8,770 nt of DNA from an uncultured Campylobacter sp. (GTDB taxonomy: Bacteria; Campylobacterota; Campylobacteria; Campylobacterales; Campylobacteraceae). Below, piece by piece: positions 1 through 6,701 of this stretch. Under the pieces are notes generated by a model, which searched no databases, had not been told where the DNA came from, and worked only from the letters and a program-made list of their open reading frames with translations. A program made the translations under genes and the position numbers. Every line of letters starts with the position of its first letter. Position 1 is the first letter of the stretch. The stretch is from contig NZ_CALIMY010000019.1 in NCBI RefSeq assembly GCF_938045205.1, forward strand, positions 1 through 8,770, read 5' to 3'.

Positions 1-17
1 TGCATTAGGAGAATGAA

Positions 18-344
18 ATGCCAAACGAAGGAAAGAAACCAAATACCATCGGAGACATAGTCGTAAACAAAATACTCGGCGTCAACGCGAAAGTGGAGAC
101 CACCAAAGCTTTGGAGTGCGGAGCCGTACTATTTAGCATTAATGGCGGCGAAAGCTTCGCTGCGGTAACAAGCGACAACCAAACCGCTACTATCGCAAAT
201 GCCGCTGCGGTATTCGGCGTGCTCTGCGATGGCGTAGAAGCTACCGGGAATGCCGACGTGCTGGTACTCGGCGAAGTTAAGCTTGCGGATGTAGCCGCAG
301 AGCTAAAAACCGCGCTATTTAAGCAAAAAATAGTAGTGAGATAA
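18..344 (+). CDS. Head decoration protein, lambda gpD-like
   Basis: This is a complete 108-aa protein. It probably trims and stabilises the outside of the expanded capsid. The middle and C-terminal parts show the pattern of phage head decoration (HDPD-type) proteins: a 'GAVLFSING' strand (about residues 35-43), then 'VFGVLCDGVEATG' (about 65-77), a 'VLVLGEV' strand (about 81-87) and a short helix before a terminal 'KIVVR'. A strong ribosome site (AGGAGA) sits 7 nt before the ATG, so this start is secure although only 17 bases precede it. The major capsid gene begins 12 bases after its stop, the usual decoration-capsid pairing. There is no signal peptide or membrane segment. The assignment rests on pattern and position; similar small beta-rich proteins of the DUF2190 type cannot be excluded. 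Confidence 0.75.
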   Translation: MPNEGKKPNTIGDIVVNKILGVNAKVETTKALECGAVLFSINGGESFAAVTSDNQTATIANAAAVFGVLCDGVEATGNADVLVLGEVKLADVAAELKTALFKQKIVVR

Positions 345-356
345 GGAGAGAAGACA

Positions 357-1328
357 ATGGACGAACTTTTAAAATACTTCACAGTTGATGCGATGACCGA
401 GATCGTCAATCAGGTCAAAGCGGACCAAAGCTTTATTATGGACACATTTTTTAAAACATGGACGCCGACGCTTTCAAATTCGCACAATATCATCATCGAA
501 AAAGGTGCGGGCGTAATCCTTGAGAGCGTCAGCGAAAACGGCGAGCATTTGGTGACGAAAAACCCGGATCAAACGATAGTATCCGTGCCGCTTCCTCGCT
601 TTCCGCAATACGATACGCTTCCGGCAAGCGAGATGAATTTGCTGAAAACGCTCAATACCCAAAAAGAGCAATTGAAGTCCCTTTCGGCGGCTATCGGTAA
701 AAAGCTTGCGAAGCAAAAAAGCAACGTTACCAATACGCTTGAGTATATGGCGGCAGGAGCCATATTCGGCAAGGTAATGGACGGCAAAGGTAACGTGCTT
801 CTTTCTTTGACCGCAAACCGCAAAAAGATCACGATCGGAAGCACTACGAAGCTAATGACGCTGCTCAACGACATAGAGGCCGCTCAAGTCGACGTATTGG
901 GGGCCGCGAAGCCGTATATAGCATTGGTAACCAGAGAGCTTTATGCGGAACTGCTTGCCCTTGTAGAAAAAGAGGAGCTTCTCAAGTCAAATTCGGCAAA
1001 AATTACCGATAAAAACAACGTATTGACACTTGAGCTTTTCGGCAAAACCTTTATGCCTTACGATGCGACCTATGACAATACCAAGGGCAAGCCTACGCGT
1101 TATATGAGCGGCAAAAAAGGGGTAGTCGTACCGCTTGACGACAATATGTTCGAAGTGATTTATACGAGGGCTAATCATACCGCGGCTATCGGCAAGGCTC
1201 CGACCAAATTCTTTGCGGCGGCTCCGGAGGTGCTCGACAAAGGTTCAGGCTGGGGCATCGTGAGCGAGAGCAGGCCGATTCCAGTTTGTAATAGGCTTGA
1301 TGCGATCGTTGAGCTTGAATTTGCATAA
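357..1328 (+). CDS. Major capsid protein, lambda gpE-like (capsid E family)
   Basis: This 323-aa protein is probably the main shell protein of the head; lambda gpE is of similar length (341 aa). Supporting patterns are the N-terminal 'FIMDTFFKTW' (about residues 26-35), the strand-rich 'HNIIIEKGAGVIL' (43-55), the 'TLEYMAAGAIFGKV' helix and strand (127-140), and the C-terminal 'ESRPIPVCNRLDAIVELEF', which resembles the closing strand of capsid E proteins. The ribosome site AAGGAGA overlaps the stop codon of the decoration gene, suggesting coupled translation. A perfect hairpin terminator lies directly after the stop, so capsid and decoration appear to end a transcription unit. The odd point is that classical Mu uses a different-looking capsid protein (gpT), so the shell looks borrowed from a lambda-type lineage. 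Confidence 0.82.
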   Translation: MDELLKYFTVDAMTEIVNQVKADQSFIMDTFFKTWTPTLSNSHNIIIEKGAGVILESVSENGEHLVTKNPDQTIVSVPLPRFPQYDTLPASEMNLLKTLNTQKEQLKSLSAAIGKKLAKQKSNVTNTLEYMAAGAIFGKVMDGKGNVLLSLTANRKKITIGSTTKLMTLLNDIEAAQVDVLGAAKPYIALVTRELYAELLALVEKEELLKSNSAKITDKNNVLTLELFGKTFMPYDATYDNTKGKPTRYMSGKKGVVVPLDDNMFEVIYTRANHTAAIGKAPTKFFAAAPEVLDKGSGWGIVSESRPIPVCNRLDAIVELEFA

Positions 1329-1333
1329 AAATC

Positions 1334-1364
1334 AATTTAAAAGGGCTCTAAGCCCTTTTAAATT
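1334..1364 (+). terminator. Perfect-stem terminator after the capsid gene
   Basis: There is a 14-bp perfect inverted repeat (1334-1347 against 1351-1364) with a 3-nt loop CTA. The GC core GGGCT/AGCCC is flanked by AAAA on the left and TTTT on the right, so it can act as an intrinsic terminator in both directions. It starts 5 bases after the capsid stop codon and separates the capsid unit from the operon that starts at 1459. Confidence 0.85.
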
Positions 1365-1390
1365 AAAAACGACCGAACACACGTAAAAAA

Positions 1391-1431
1391 TGTTTTAAAC
1401 GTTTTAACATGCTTTTAATGCGCGTTAAAAG
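1391..1431 (+). promoter_or_regulatory. Dyad-rich leader; candidate activator-dependent late promoter
   Basis: The 94 bases between the terminator and the gene at 1459 are AT-rich and hold repeated TTTTAA/TTAAAA half-sites. The clearest dyad is 1412-1431: CTTTTAA, a 6-base centre TGCGCG, then TTAAAAG. A second TTTTAAC at 1402-1408 can pair with the GTTAAAA at 1424-1430. No convincing -35 box is visible. A weak -10-like TTTAAT overlaps the dyad. Dyads with a 6-base centre are the kind of site that Mu Mor/C activators use, and a Mor-family gene is encoded in this window, so a Mor-type late promoter is an inference. An AAGGA ribosome site follows at about 1445-1449. Confidence 0.4.
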
Positions 1432-1458
1432 GCTTAAAAGATTTAAGGATAAAGCCCA

Positions 1459-1854
1459 ATGATAACAAACGATGATCTACTTGAAGAAGTTTCGCACAAA
1501 GAGCTGCTGGAGCTTAGCGATTTTGAGGGAAGCGGCAGCATAAATCAAAGCATCATAGACGATAGCCTAAACGATGCGCTAGCATTCATCGCATCGTTTA
1601 TAAGGATCCCGGCCAATCCCACCAAGCTTCTAAAAGATATCTGCGTCGATCTCACGATAATCGAGTTAAAAAAGCGCAACAACTTTCCGAAAGACACTCT
1701 AGCCGAGCAGATCGAAAAGATCGAGGGGCTGCTTTTGAAAATGGCTGCGGGTAAAATTCCGACCGATGAGAAGAAAGATGATACGCCGAGGCTTGCTTCA
1801 AGGGCATTCAGACACTACGAAAAACGAATGGATCTAAAGGACCTAAATGGCTGA
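1459..1854 (+). CDS. Mu gp36-like protein (DUF1320)
   Basis: This is a 131-aa acidic, helix-rich protein matching the DUF1320 family (Mu gp36). These proteins are found with head genes and are thought to help form the head-tail connection. The N-terminal half has the family style: 'MITNDDLLEEVSHKELLEL', then 'INQSIIDDSLNDALAFIASFIRIP' helices, then a Leu/Ile-rich helix around residues 60-75. The C-terminus is charged and probably flexible. It is the first gene of the second operon, with an AAGGA ribosome site upstream of the ATG. Its last 8 bases overlap the next gene. In Mu, gp36 follows the capsid gene, as it does here, but the terminase genes precede the capsid in Mu and follow it here. 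Confidence 0.78.
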   Translation: MITNDDLLEEVSHKELLELSDFEGSGSINQSIIDDSLNDALAFIASFIRIPANPTKLLKDICVDLTIIELKKRNNFPKDTLAEQIEKIEGLLLKMAAGKIPTDEKKDDTPRLASRAFRHYEKRMDLKDLNG

Positions 1855-2329
1855 GAAACCAAATATCAAAGATTTAGCACGAGAGTTATATCTGAAGGGC
1901 TTTAGCGTTGAGCGAATAGCTGAAATTTTAAATAAAAACGTAAAGACGATTAAGAACTACAAAGCCGGCAGTAATTGGGATGAGCTCAAAACCGCGAGCT
2001 ATCTGAACCGCGGCGGCGAAGAGAAACAAAATATCTATCAAAATTTCATCGAAGAGATGCGCCTGGCGGTCAAAGATATCAGAGAGAGCGAACTGCCCGC
2101 GGGCAAAAAGGCCGAGGCGCTTTCAAAAATAGGCGACAGTTTCGTCAAGATGACCAAAGTAGCAAGCTACGAAAATCCGGCGGCATACCGCCTAAGCATC
2201 GCTAAAAAGGTCATTATGCTAGTAGTAGATAAATTTAAAGACGACGAGAACAAAGAGTGTATCAAAAAACTCGTCGAGCTCATCGAGAGCGAGAAATTTG
2301 TCAAAGCCATCGAAGAGCTTGACGTTTAG
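1847..2329 (+). CDS. DUF1804-like protein, probable terminase small subunit
   Basis: This 160-aa protein has an N-terminal helix-turn-helix: 'IKDLARELYLKGFSVERIAEILNK' type helices at about residues 6-30 and a recognition-like helix 'NVKTIKNYKAGSNW' at about 30-43. A mainly alpha-helical body follows (60-158). This layout fits DUF1804 phage proteins, which lie just before the large terminase in Mu-like phages and probably recognise phage DNA for packaging. The start overlaps the upstream stop by 8 bases and has an AAGGA site 6 bases ahead. The large terminase gene begins 8 bases after its stop. The small-subunit role is inferred from the DNA-binding fold and position, not from a diagnostic catalytic motif. 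Confidence 0.7.
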   Translation: MAEKPNIKDLARELYLKGFSVERIAEILNKNVKTIKNYKAGSNWDELKTASYLNRGGEEKQNIYQNFIEEMRLAVKDIRESELPAGKKAEALSKIGDSFVKMTKVASYENPAAYRLSIAKKVIMLVVDKFKDDENKECIKKLVELIESEKFVKAIEELDV

Positions 2330-2337
2330 GATGATGT

Positions 2338-3981
2338 ATGCTTTTTTCAAGAGATGAGCTAGATAGCTTTTTGGAAGACAGCAGAGAAGCGCACAAACAA
2401 GCCGGCGCCGTAGAACCCGAGCTTAGCAAGCTGACGCGCAAAGACTTCTACGACTGGCTGGAGGAGCTTAGCGGCGAGCTAAAAGAGCAGATTCATCTAA
2501 ATAGCCCACTATCCCCCAAAGATAGAGCCGCTAGACTAAAGCGCGCCGAGCACGATTTTCTATATTTCGCAAAAACCTATTTTCCGCACTATTTTAGCAT
2601 CGATAGCTCTTGTGCGCTTCACGAGGATCTAGCACAAATTTTTGAAGCTATGACGCAAAACGCAAGCGGCGACAAATATGTTCGAGCCGCGCCGCGCGGG
2701 CATGCAAAAACCACGTATTGCTCGCAGCTCTTTCCGCTTTGGTGCATTTGCTTTGCCAAAAAGCGCTTTATAGTCGAAATTTCAGATGCCGTGGAATTAG
2801 TGGAGGGCTGCCTTGAAGCGATCAAGGCAGAGCTTGAGGACAATGCCAATCTAAAAATGGATTTCCCGCATGTCTGCGGCGCAAGCAAGAATTGGAAGAT
2901 AGGCGAGTTTATATCCAAAAACGGTGTGAAGCTTAAAGCATTCGGCTCCGGAAAGAGGCTACGCGGCGTGAAATTCGGCGTGTACCGCCCCGACCTAGTC
3001 GTCCTTGATGATTTGGAAAACGACACCAACGTGCGCAGCAAAGATCAGCGCGATAAGCTCGAGGAGTGGCTCGATGAGGCGGTGCTAAATTTAGGCAGCG
3101 TAGACGGAAGCTTAGATGTACTTTACATCGGTACCATCTTGCATGCAGATAGCGTGCTGGCGCGAAAGTTAAAGCTTAAATTCTGGAACGCCAAAAAATA
3201 TCAGTCCGTGATAAATTTCCCAAGGCGAATGGATCTATGGGAGCAATGGAGCGAGCTGTATCGCAATATCTCAAAGGACTCCAGCGACGAGTTTTATATG
3301 CGGCATAAAAAACAAATGGATGAGGGCTCACTGGTGCTCTGGCCCGATGCGCTACCGATTTTAAAGCTTATGCAAAAGCGCGCTGAGAACCTAAAATCAT
3401 TCAACAAAGAGCAGCAAAACGATCCGCGAAACGAAGCTCAAATATTCACAAAAGAGGCTATGCATTTTTATCGCGAGCTTCCGAGATGCGATTATTTCGT
3501 TATGTATATTGATCCTGCGGGCGAAAAGAAAAAGAGCGACTATACGGCTATTACGGTGCTGGGCGTCAGCAAGATAGAAGCTAAAATTTACGTAGCCGAA
3601 AGCATTGTAGAGGTCATGAAGAGCAAGAAAACGATCAAAGAGATCCTTCGCCTAAACGGGATATATCGTCCAAGAATGTGCGCGATCGAAAGCAACGGCG
3701 GGCAGGAGTTTTTTAGGCAATGGATCAGAGAGAAGGCCTTTGAGGTGGGTGCGAAGCTGCCGCTAAAGGGAGTGAATAATACGGCCGCTAAGGGGCAGAG
3801 GATAGAGGAACTCGAGGTGCCGATCGATGACGGAGAGATAGTATTCCATCAAAGCCAAAGCTTGCTTATAGAGCAGCTTTGCGAATACCCGGAAGGCAAG
3901 CACGACGACGCACCCGACTCTTTGGCGGGAGCATACGAGCTTACAAAACTCAAAAGAAAGATAAAAAGGCGCAGTAGATGA
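2338..3981 (+). CDS. Terminase large subunit (Mu gp28-like DNA packaging motor)
   Basis: This 547-aa protein is an ATP-driven packaging motor with a DNA-cutting nuclease. All key motifs are visible. Walker A is A-P-R-G-H-A-K-T-T (residues 118-126). Walker B is DLVVLDD (219-225, with acidic D224/D225). The coupling motif is 'YIGT' (263-266). The C-terminal RNase H-like nuclease has acidic residues in 'YIDPAG' (D392), 'AIESNGG' (E451) and 'KHDDAPDSL' (D523/D524/D527). The length is normal for the family and nothing is missing. An AGGAT ribosome site precedes the ATG, and the final TGA overlaps the portal ATG (ATGA). The motor acts at the portal vertex with the neighbouring portal protein and probably with the DUF1804 protein. 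Confidence 0.95.
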   Translation: MLFSRDELDSFLEDSREAHKQAGAVEPELSKLTRKDFYDWLEELSGELKEQIHLNSPLSPKDRAARLKRAEHDFLYFAKTYFPHYFSIDSSCALHEDLAQIFEAMTQNASGDKYVRAAPRGHAKTTYCSQLFPLWCICFAKKRFIVEISDAVELVEGCLEAIKAELEDNANLKMDFPHVCGASKNWKIGEFISKNGVKLKAFGSGKRLRGVKFGVYRPDLVVLDDLENDTNVRSKDQRDKLEEWLDEAVLNLGSVDGSLDVLYIGTILHADSVLARKLKLKFWNAKKYQSVINFPRRMDLWEQWSELYRNISKDSSDEFYMRHKKQMDEGSLVLWPDALPILKLMQKRAENLKSFNKEQQNDPRNEAQIFTKEAMHFYRELPRCDYFVMYIDPAGEKKKSDYTAITVLGVSKIEAKIYVAESIVEVMKSKKTIKEILRLNGIYRPRMCAIESNGGQEFFRQWIREKAFEVGAKLPLKGVNNTAAKGQRIEELEVPIDDGEIVFHQSQSLLIEQLCEYPEGKHDDAPDSLAGAYELTKLKRKIKRRSR

Positions 3982-5330
3982 TATTTGAGAAACTTTTTAA
4001 GAATAAAACCGAGCAACCGCAGCGTAAAAAAACGGCAGTTGTGGCCCAAAACAGCACGCTGATCGATCTGATAATCAACACCGGCGTTTCCAGCATAAGC
4101 GATAGCGATATGGATATGATCCTAACAGATCTTACGGTTACGCAGTGCGACGTCAGTCGTAAATCCGTCACCGAGAAAAAAGAGATCCAAATCATTTGCG
4201 ATGATGAGGAGATTGCCAAAAATTTCAAAACCATTTTTAACCCGGATATCGTTAGCCAAATTTTAGAGACCTATCTTTACGGGCTCAATGTTTTTGAGGT
4301 CAACTACAAAGAAAAGGACGGATTAATTTACCCGCGTCTCGTGCAGAGGGATTTTCGGCAGTTTAAATTTAACGATGCGGGTGAGTTTGTATTCGTAGCC
4401 AGCGGAAGCGAACAAGAGATCCCGCCGTTTAAAGTCGTTTATGCTCTAAATCGCGCAAATTTTAGAAAAACTTACGGTGATGGGCTTATTAAAAAGCTCT
4501 ATTTCCCCGTTAAGATGAAAAATGCGAGCTTAAAATTTTGGTTTAGGTTTTTGGAGCGTTTCGGCTCGCCCTGGGCGGTTGCAAAAACAAGCTTCGATCC
4601 GGACGAGCTGGCAAACGAAGTACAGGCTATGCTTAGCGGCGACAGCGCAGTCATCGATACCGAGGAAGAATTGACGCTTATTCAGCCAAGTACGAATGTA
4701 GATTTTACGAGGCTTCCGACGTACCTAGACAATCAAATCAGCAAGGCGATTTTAGGGGCAAATTTGACGAGCGACATCAAAGAGGGTAGCTACGCCGCGG
4801 CAAAAACGCACAACGAAATCAGAGAGGATCTTGCCGCAAACGACGGCAAAATTTTAGAGTTCGTGATGAATAAGACGATCGACTTTTTTAAGGAGATCAA
4901 TAACTATAAAGGCGAAATCGAAGCGAAAATTTACGACGAGGACGCCCCGAATGCGGAGCGCGCAAGCAGAGATAAGACGCTATTTGATATGGGCTTTGTG
5001 CCGACCGCAAAATACATCAGCAAAATTTATAATATAGAGCTGGACGAAAAGGCTATTAAAGAGCGTTTAAGCAGTGATTTAAAGGTGAATAAACGGGTTT
5101 TAAAGAACGCAAATAAGCCGATAGATCGCTTCGAAAAGGCTACTAGCGAATTAAAAATCGATGACGGCGAGATAGAGGCTGCATTAAACGAATTGATCGC
5201 GCAAAGCGAAACCTACGAGCAGGCGTTTGATAGGCTTTATGAGCTTTACGATCTGCCTTTTGATGAGCTTGAAAAATATATGTTTCGAGCTATTGCAAAC
5301 GCAGAAATGATCGGATATGCGGATGAATAG
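3978..5330 (+). CDS. Portal protein (Mu gp29-like, DUF935)
   Basis: This 450-aa protein forms the dodecameric DNA channel at one head vertex. Features of the DUF935 family are 'ISDSDMDMILTDLTVTQCDVSRK' near residues 35-58, 'YLYGLNVFEVNY' near 98-110, 'FWFRFLERFGSPWAVAK' near 185-205, and 'LGANLTSDIKEGSYAAAKTHNEIREDLAAND' near 255-290. The Mu counterpart is about 510 aa, so this one is somewhat short but has all the recognisable blocks. The ATG overlaps the terminase stop by 4 bases, and the MuF gene starts inside its last 14 bases, so expression is probably translationally coupled throughout. The C-terminal 60 residues are very acidic and helical. Confidence 0.9.
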   Translation: MIFEKLFKNKTEQPQRKKTAVVAQNSTLIDLIINTGVSSISDSDMDMILTDLTVTQCDVSRKSVTEKKEIQIICDDEEIAKNFKTIFNPDIVSQILETYLYGLNVFEVNYKEKDGLIYPRLVQRDFRQFKFNDAGEFVFVASGSEQEIPPFKVVYALNRANFRKTYGDGLIKKLYFPVKMKNASLKFWFRFLERFGSPWAVAKTSFDPDELANEVQAMLSGDSAVIDTEEELTLIQPSTNVDFTRLPTYLDNQISKAILGANLTSDIKEGSYAAAKTHNEIREDLAANDGKILEFVMNKTIDFFKEINNYKGEIEAKIYDEDAPNAERASRDKTLFDMGFVPTAKYISKIYNIELDEKAIKERLSSDLKVNKRVLKNANKPIDRFEKATSELKIDDGEIEAALNELIAQSETYEQAFDRLYELYDLPFDELEKYMFRAIANAEMIGYADE

Positions 5331-6582
5331 CGGCTTTAGCTTTCAAAAAGAGCCTACGGCGGTATATGAGTATCTGCAAGGCAAAAACGCTGAGATCCAT
5401 TTTGATTATGATGAGATCATGCACGATGCGCATAAAAAAACGTTTATGATCGCAAAGATGACCGATTTAGATCTTCTAAAAGATATGCAAAACTCGCTCG
5501 CTCAAGCTTTTAAAAATGGAATCTCGTTTGAGGAGTGGAAGCAAAGCGTAAAGCCTATACTAGCCAAAAAGGGCTGGCTCGGTAGGATCAAGGTCAAAGA
5601 TCCTAAAAGCGGCGAGGAAAAAGAAATTTATGTGGGCAACCGCAGACTAAAAACTATCTACGATACTAATATGAGGACCGCATACGCAAAAGCCCGCTAT
5701 GAAAGCCAAATGAAAAGCTCGGGGGAGTATTTTCGCTACACGGCGGTTCTTGATAGCAAAACAAGGCCTACGCACCGAAAGCTGCACGGTACCACGCTTC
5801 CAAAAAATGATAAATTTTGGGATACGAACTACCCGCCAAACGGCTGGAATTGTCGCTGCAAAGTGCAAGTCCTTACGGAAGCCGAAGTACGAGCGCGCGG
5901 CATTACGCCGCTTGCAGACGGCTCGTTTTTGCCAAGCGTAGCGCAGGATGATTTTGCTTACAACCCAGGCAAAATGGATCATTTGGATGAAATTTTTATC
6001 GAAAAGAAACAAGAGGCGCTAGGCGCCGTTACTGCGGAGACTGCGCGACAAAAGTTAAAAGAGCGTTTAGCGGGCTTTGGACACGAAAGAGATCTGCATG
6101 TATGGAGAAGCGGGCTTGAGGATGCGATAGATGAGATCATCGTAAAAGACAATCCAAAAACGCCGATCAATATGGTGCAGGTGGGCTTTTTGAATGCTTT
6201 TTTAGCAAAGAAAGCAAGCGAAATTTTAGGCGCAGATGTGCAAAGCGGCGGCATAATCATCACAAAAAAGCATCTGTCCCACGCAGCCCCGAAGCGTAAA
6301 GAGGGCTACGATCATGCCCTTAGGATAGAGGAAATGCGCGAGATAGTTTCGGTGCTGGATAACGAAAACAACGCTTATACGGATCTACGCAAAAAGCACA
6401 AAAATATTCTGTTTATTTTTGAGGACAAAAAAGACGGCTCAAAGATAAATTTAATCCCCATCGAAATAAGTAAAATAATTAAGAAATTCAAGCAAAGCAA
6501 CTACGTAATAACGCTTGATAAAAATGATAAAAAAACGATTGAGGATCTAATTGAAAAGGGTGAAATCAAAAAGATAAAGTAG
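5317..6582 (+). CDS. MuF head-morphogenesis protein with C-terminal nuclease-toxin-like domain
   Basis: This 421-aa protein has at least two parts. Residues about 95-190 are the MuF (Mu gpF) minor-head domain, with the signature D-S-K-T-R-P-T-H (R150, H153), LHG (H157), FW, and YPPNGWNCRC (173-181; C179, C181). Residues about 285-401 are unrelated to the core. They carry 'GGIIITKKHLSHA' (311-323), then a basic helix and 'IEEMREIVSVLDN', then paired strands 'ILFIFEDKK' and 'KINLIPIEIS' and the closing 'NYVITLDK'. This is the pattern of BECR-fold (barnase/EndoU/colicin E5-D/RelE-like) nuclease domains known to be fused to MuF proteins. Candidate active residues are K317, H319, H322, H333 and R336. 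The domain is probably packaged in the virion and delivered or used in phage conflict. Ribosome-site sequence is weak; translation is likely coupled to the portal gene. An ATG at 5323 is an alternative start. The stop codon lies inside the opposite-strand tRNA-like element. Confidence 0.88.
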   Translation: MRMNSGFSFQKEPTAVYEYLQGKNAEIHFDYDEIMHDAHKKTFMIAKMTDLDLLKDMQNSLAQAFKNGISFEEWKQSVKPILAKKGWLGRIKVKDPKSGEEKEIYVGNRRLKTIYDTNMRTAYAKARYESQMKSSGEYFRYTAVLDSKTRPTHRKLHGTTLPKNDKFWDTNYPPNGWNCRCKVQVLTEAEVRARGITPLADGSFLPSVAQDDFAYNPGKMDHLDEIFIEKKQEALGAVTAETARQKLKERLAGFGHERDLHVWRSGLEDAIDEIIVKDNPKTPINMVQVGFLNAFLAKKASEILGADVQSGGIIITKKHLSHAAPKRKEGYDHALRIEEMREIVSVLDNENNAYTDLRKKHKNILFIFEDKKDGSKINLIPIEISKIIKKFKQSNYVITLDKNDKKTIEDLIEKGEIKKIK

Positions 6583-6662
6583 CTCGGCGGGAGTCGAACC
6601 CGCGATAACCGCTATGCCAACGCATAACGTCCGTCTACGCACACTGACGCCATCGAGGCTAC
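6579..6662 (-). ncRNA. tRNA-like cloverleaf RNA (aberrant tRNA or tRNA mimic)
   Basis: Read on the minus strand, this 84-nt element folds as a four-way cloverleaf. The T-arm is canonical: GCGGG, loop TTCGACT, CCCGC, preceded by a 6-nt variable-loop-like GTTATC. The D-arm-like hairpin is CGTC, loop AGTGTGCGTA, GACG, with the usual AG...TA ends. The acceptor-like stem is GTAGC(C)TCG against CGAGCTAC with one bulged C, and it extends by 3 more A-T pairs outward (6576-6665). The middle arm is abnormal: CGTTATGC/GCATAGCG, 8 bp including one G-T pair, closed by the 4-nt loop GTTG, so there is no 7-nt anticodon loop and no T33. That G-T pair becomes a C-A mismatch on the other strand, which favours the minus-strand RNA. 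No CCA is encoded. It has its own promoter (6673-6701) and a T-rich stretch follows (6568-6578). It overlaps the MuF stop codon. It is probably not a decoding tRNA; alternatives are a decayed tRNA gene or a functional mimic. Confidence 0.6.
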
Positions 6663-6672
6663 TTTTACGGGT

Positions 6673-6701
6673 ATTATAATAAATTTTAAAGGCAAAGTCA
6701 A
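6673..6701 (-). promoter_or_regulatory. Near-consensus sigma-70 promoter for the tRNA-like RNA
   Basis: On the minus strand the -35 box is TTGACT (6701-6696), the spacer is exactly 17 bases, and the -10 box is TATAAT (6678-6673). The predicted start is near 6666, almost exactly where the closing stem of the tRNA-like RNA begins. The -35 box lies just before the gpG start codon and the spacer covers the gpG ribosome site (AAGG, about 6689-6692). Polymerase bound here could therefore interfere with the plus-strand operon. Confidence 0.75.

Noticed and set aside
2619..3041. Minus-strand open frame within the terminase gene
   Set aside because: Shadow of the terminase ATPase region; Ser/Arg-rich translation typical of antisense frames.
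5647..6263. Open frames on the minus strand and a second plus frame inside the MuF gene
   Set aside because: They lie wholly within a well-supported gene, have no ribosome sites, and their products have no recognisable pattern.
6579..6662. Ordinary decoding tRNA gene
   Set aside because: The T-arm is canonical, but the middle arm has a 4-nt loop on an 8-bp stem, the acceptor-like stem has a bulge, there are extra bases before the D-arm, and no CCA is encoded. No anticodon can be read with confidence.
6675..6680. Plus-strand TATAAT as a promoter for gpG
   Set aside because: ATTATAAT is self-complementary, so a plus-strand -10 exists, but 17 bases upstream there is only ATCGAG, which is not a -35. 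The minus-strand reading has a near-perfect -35.
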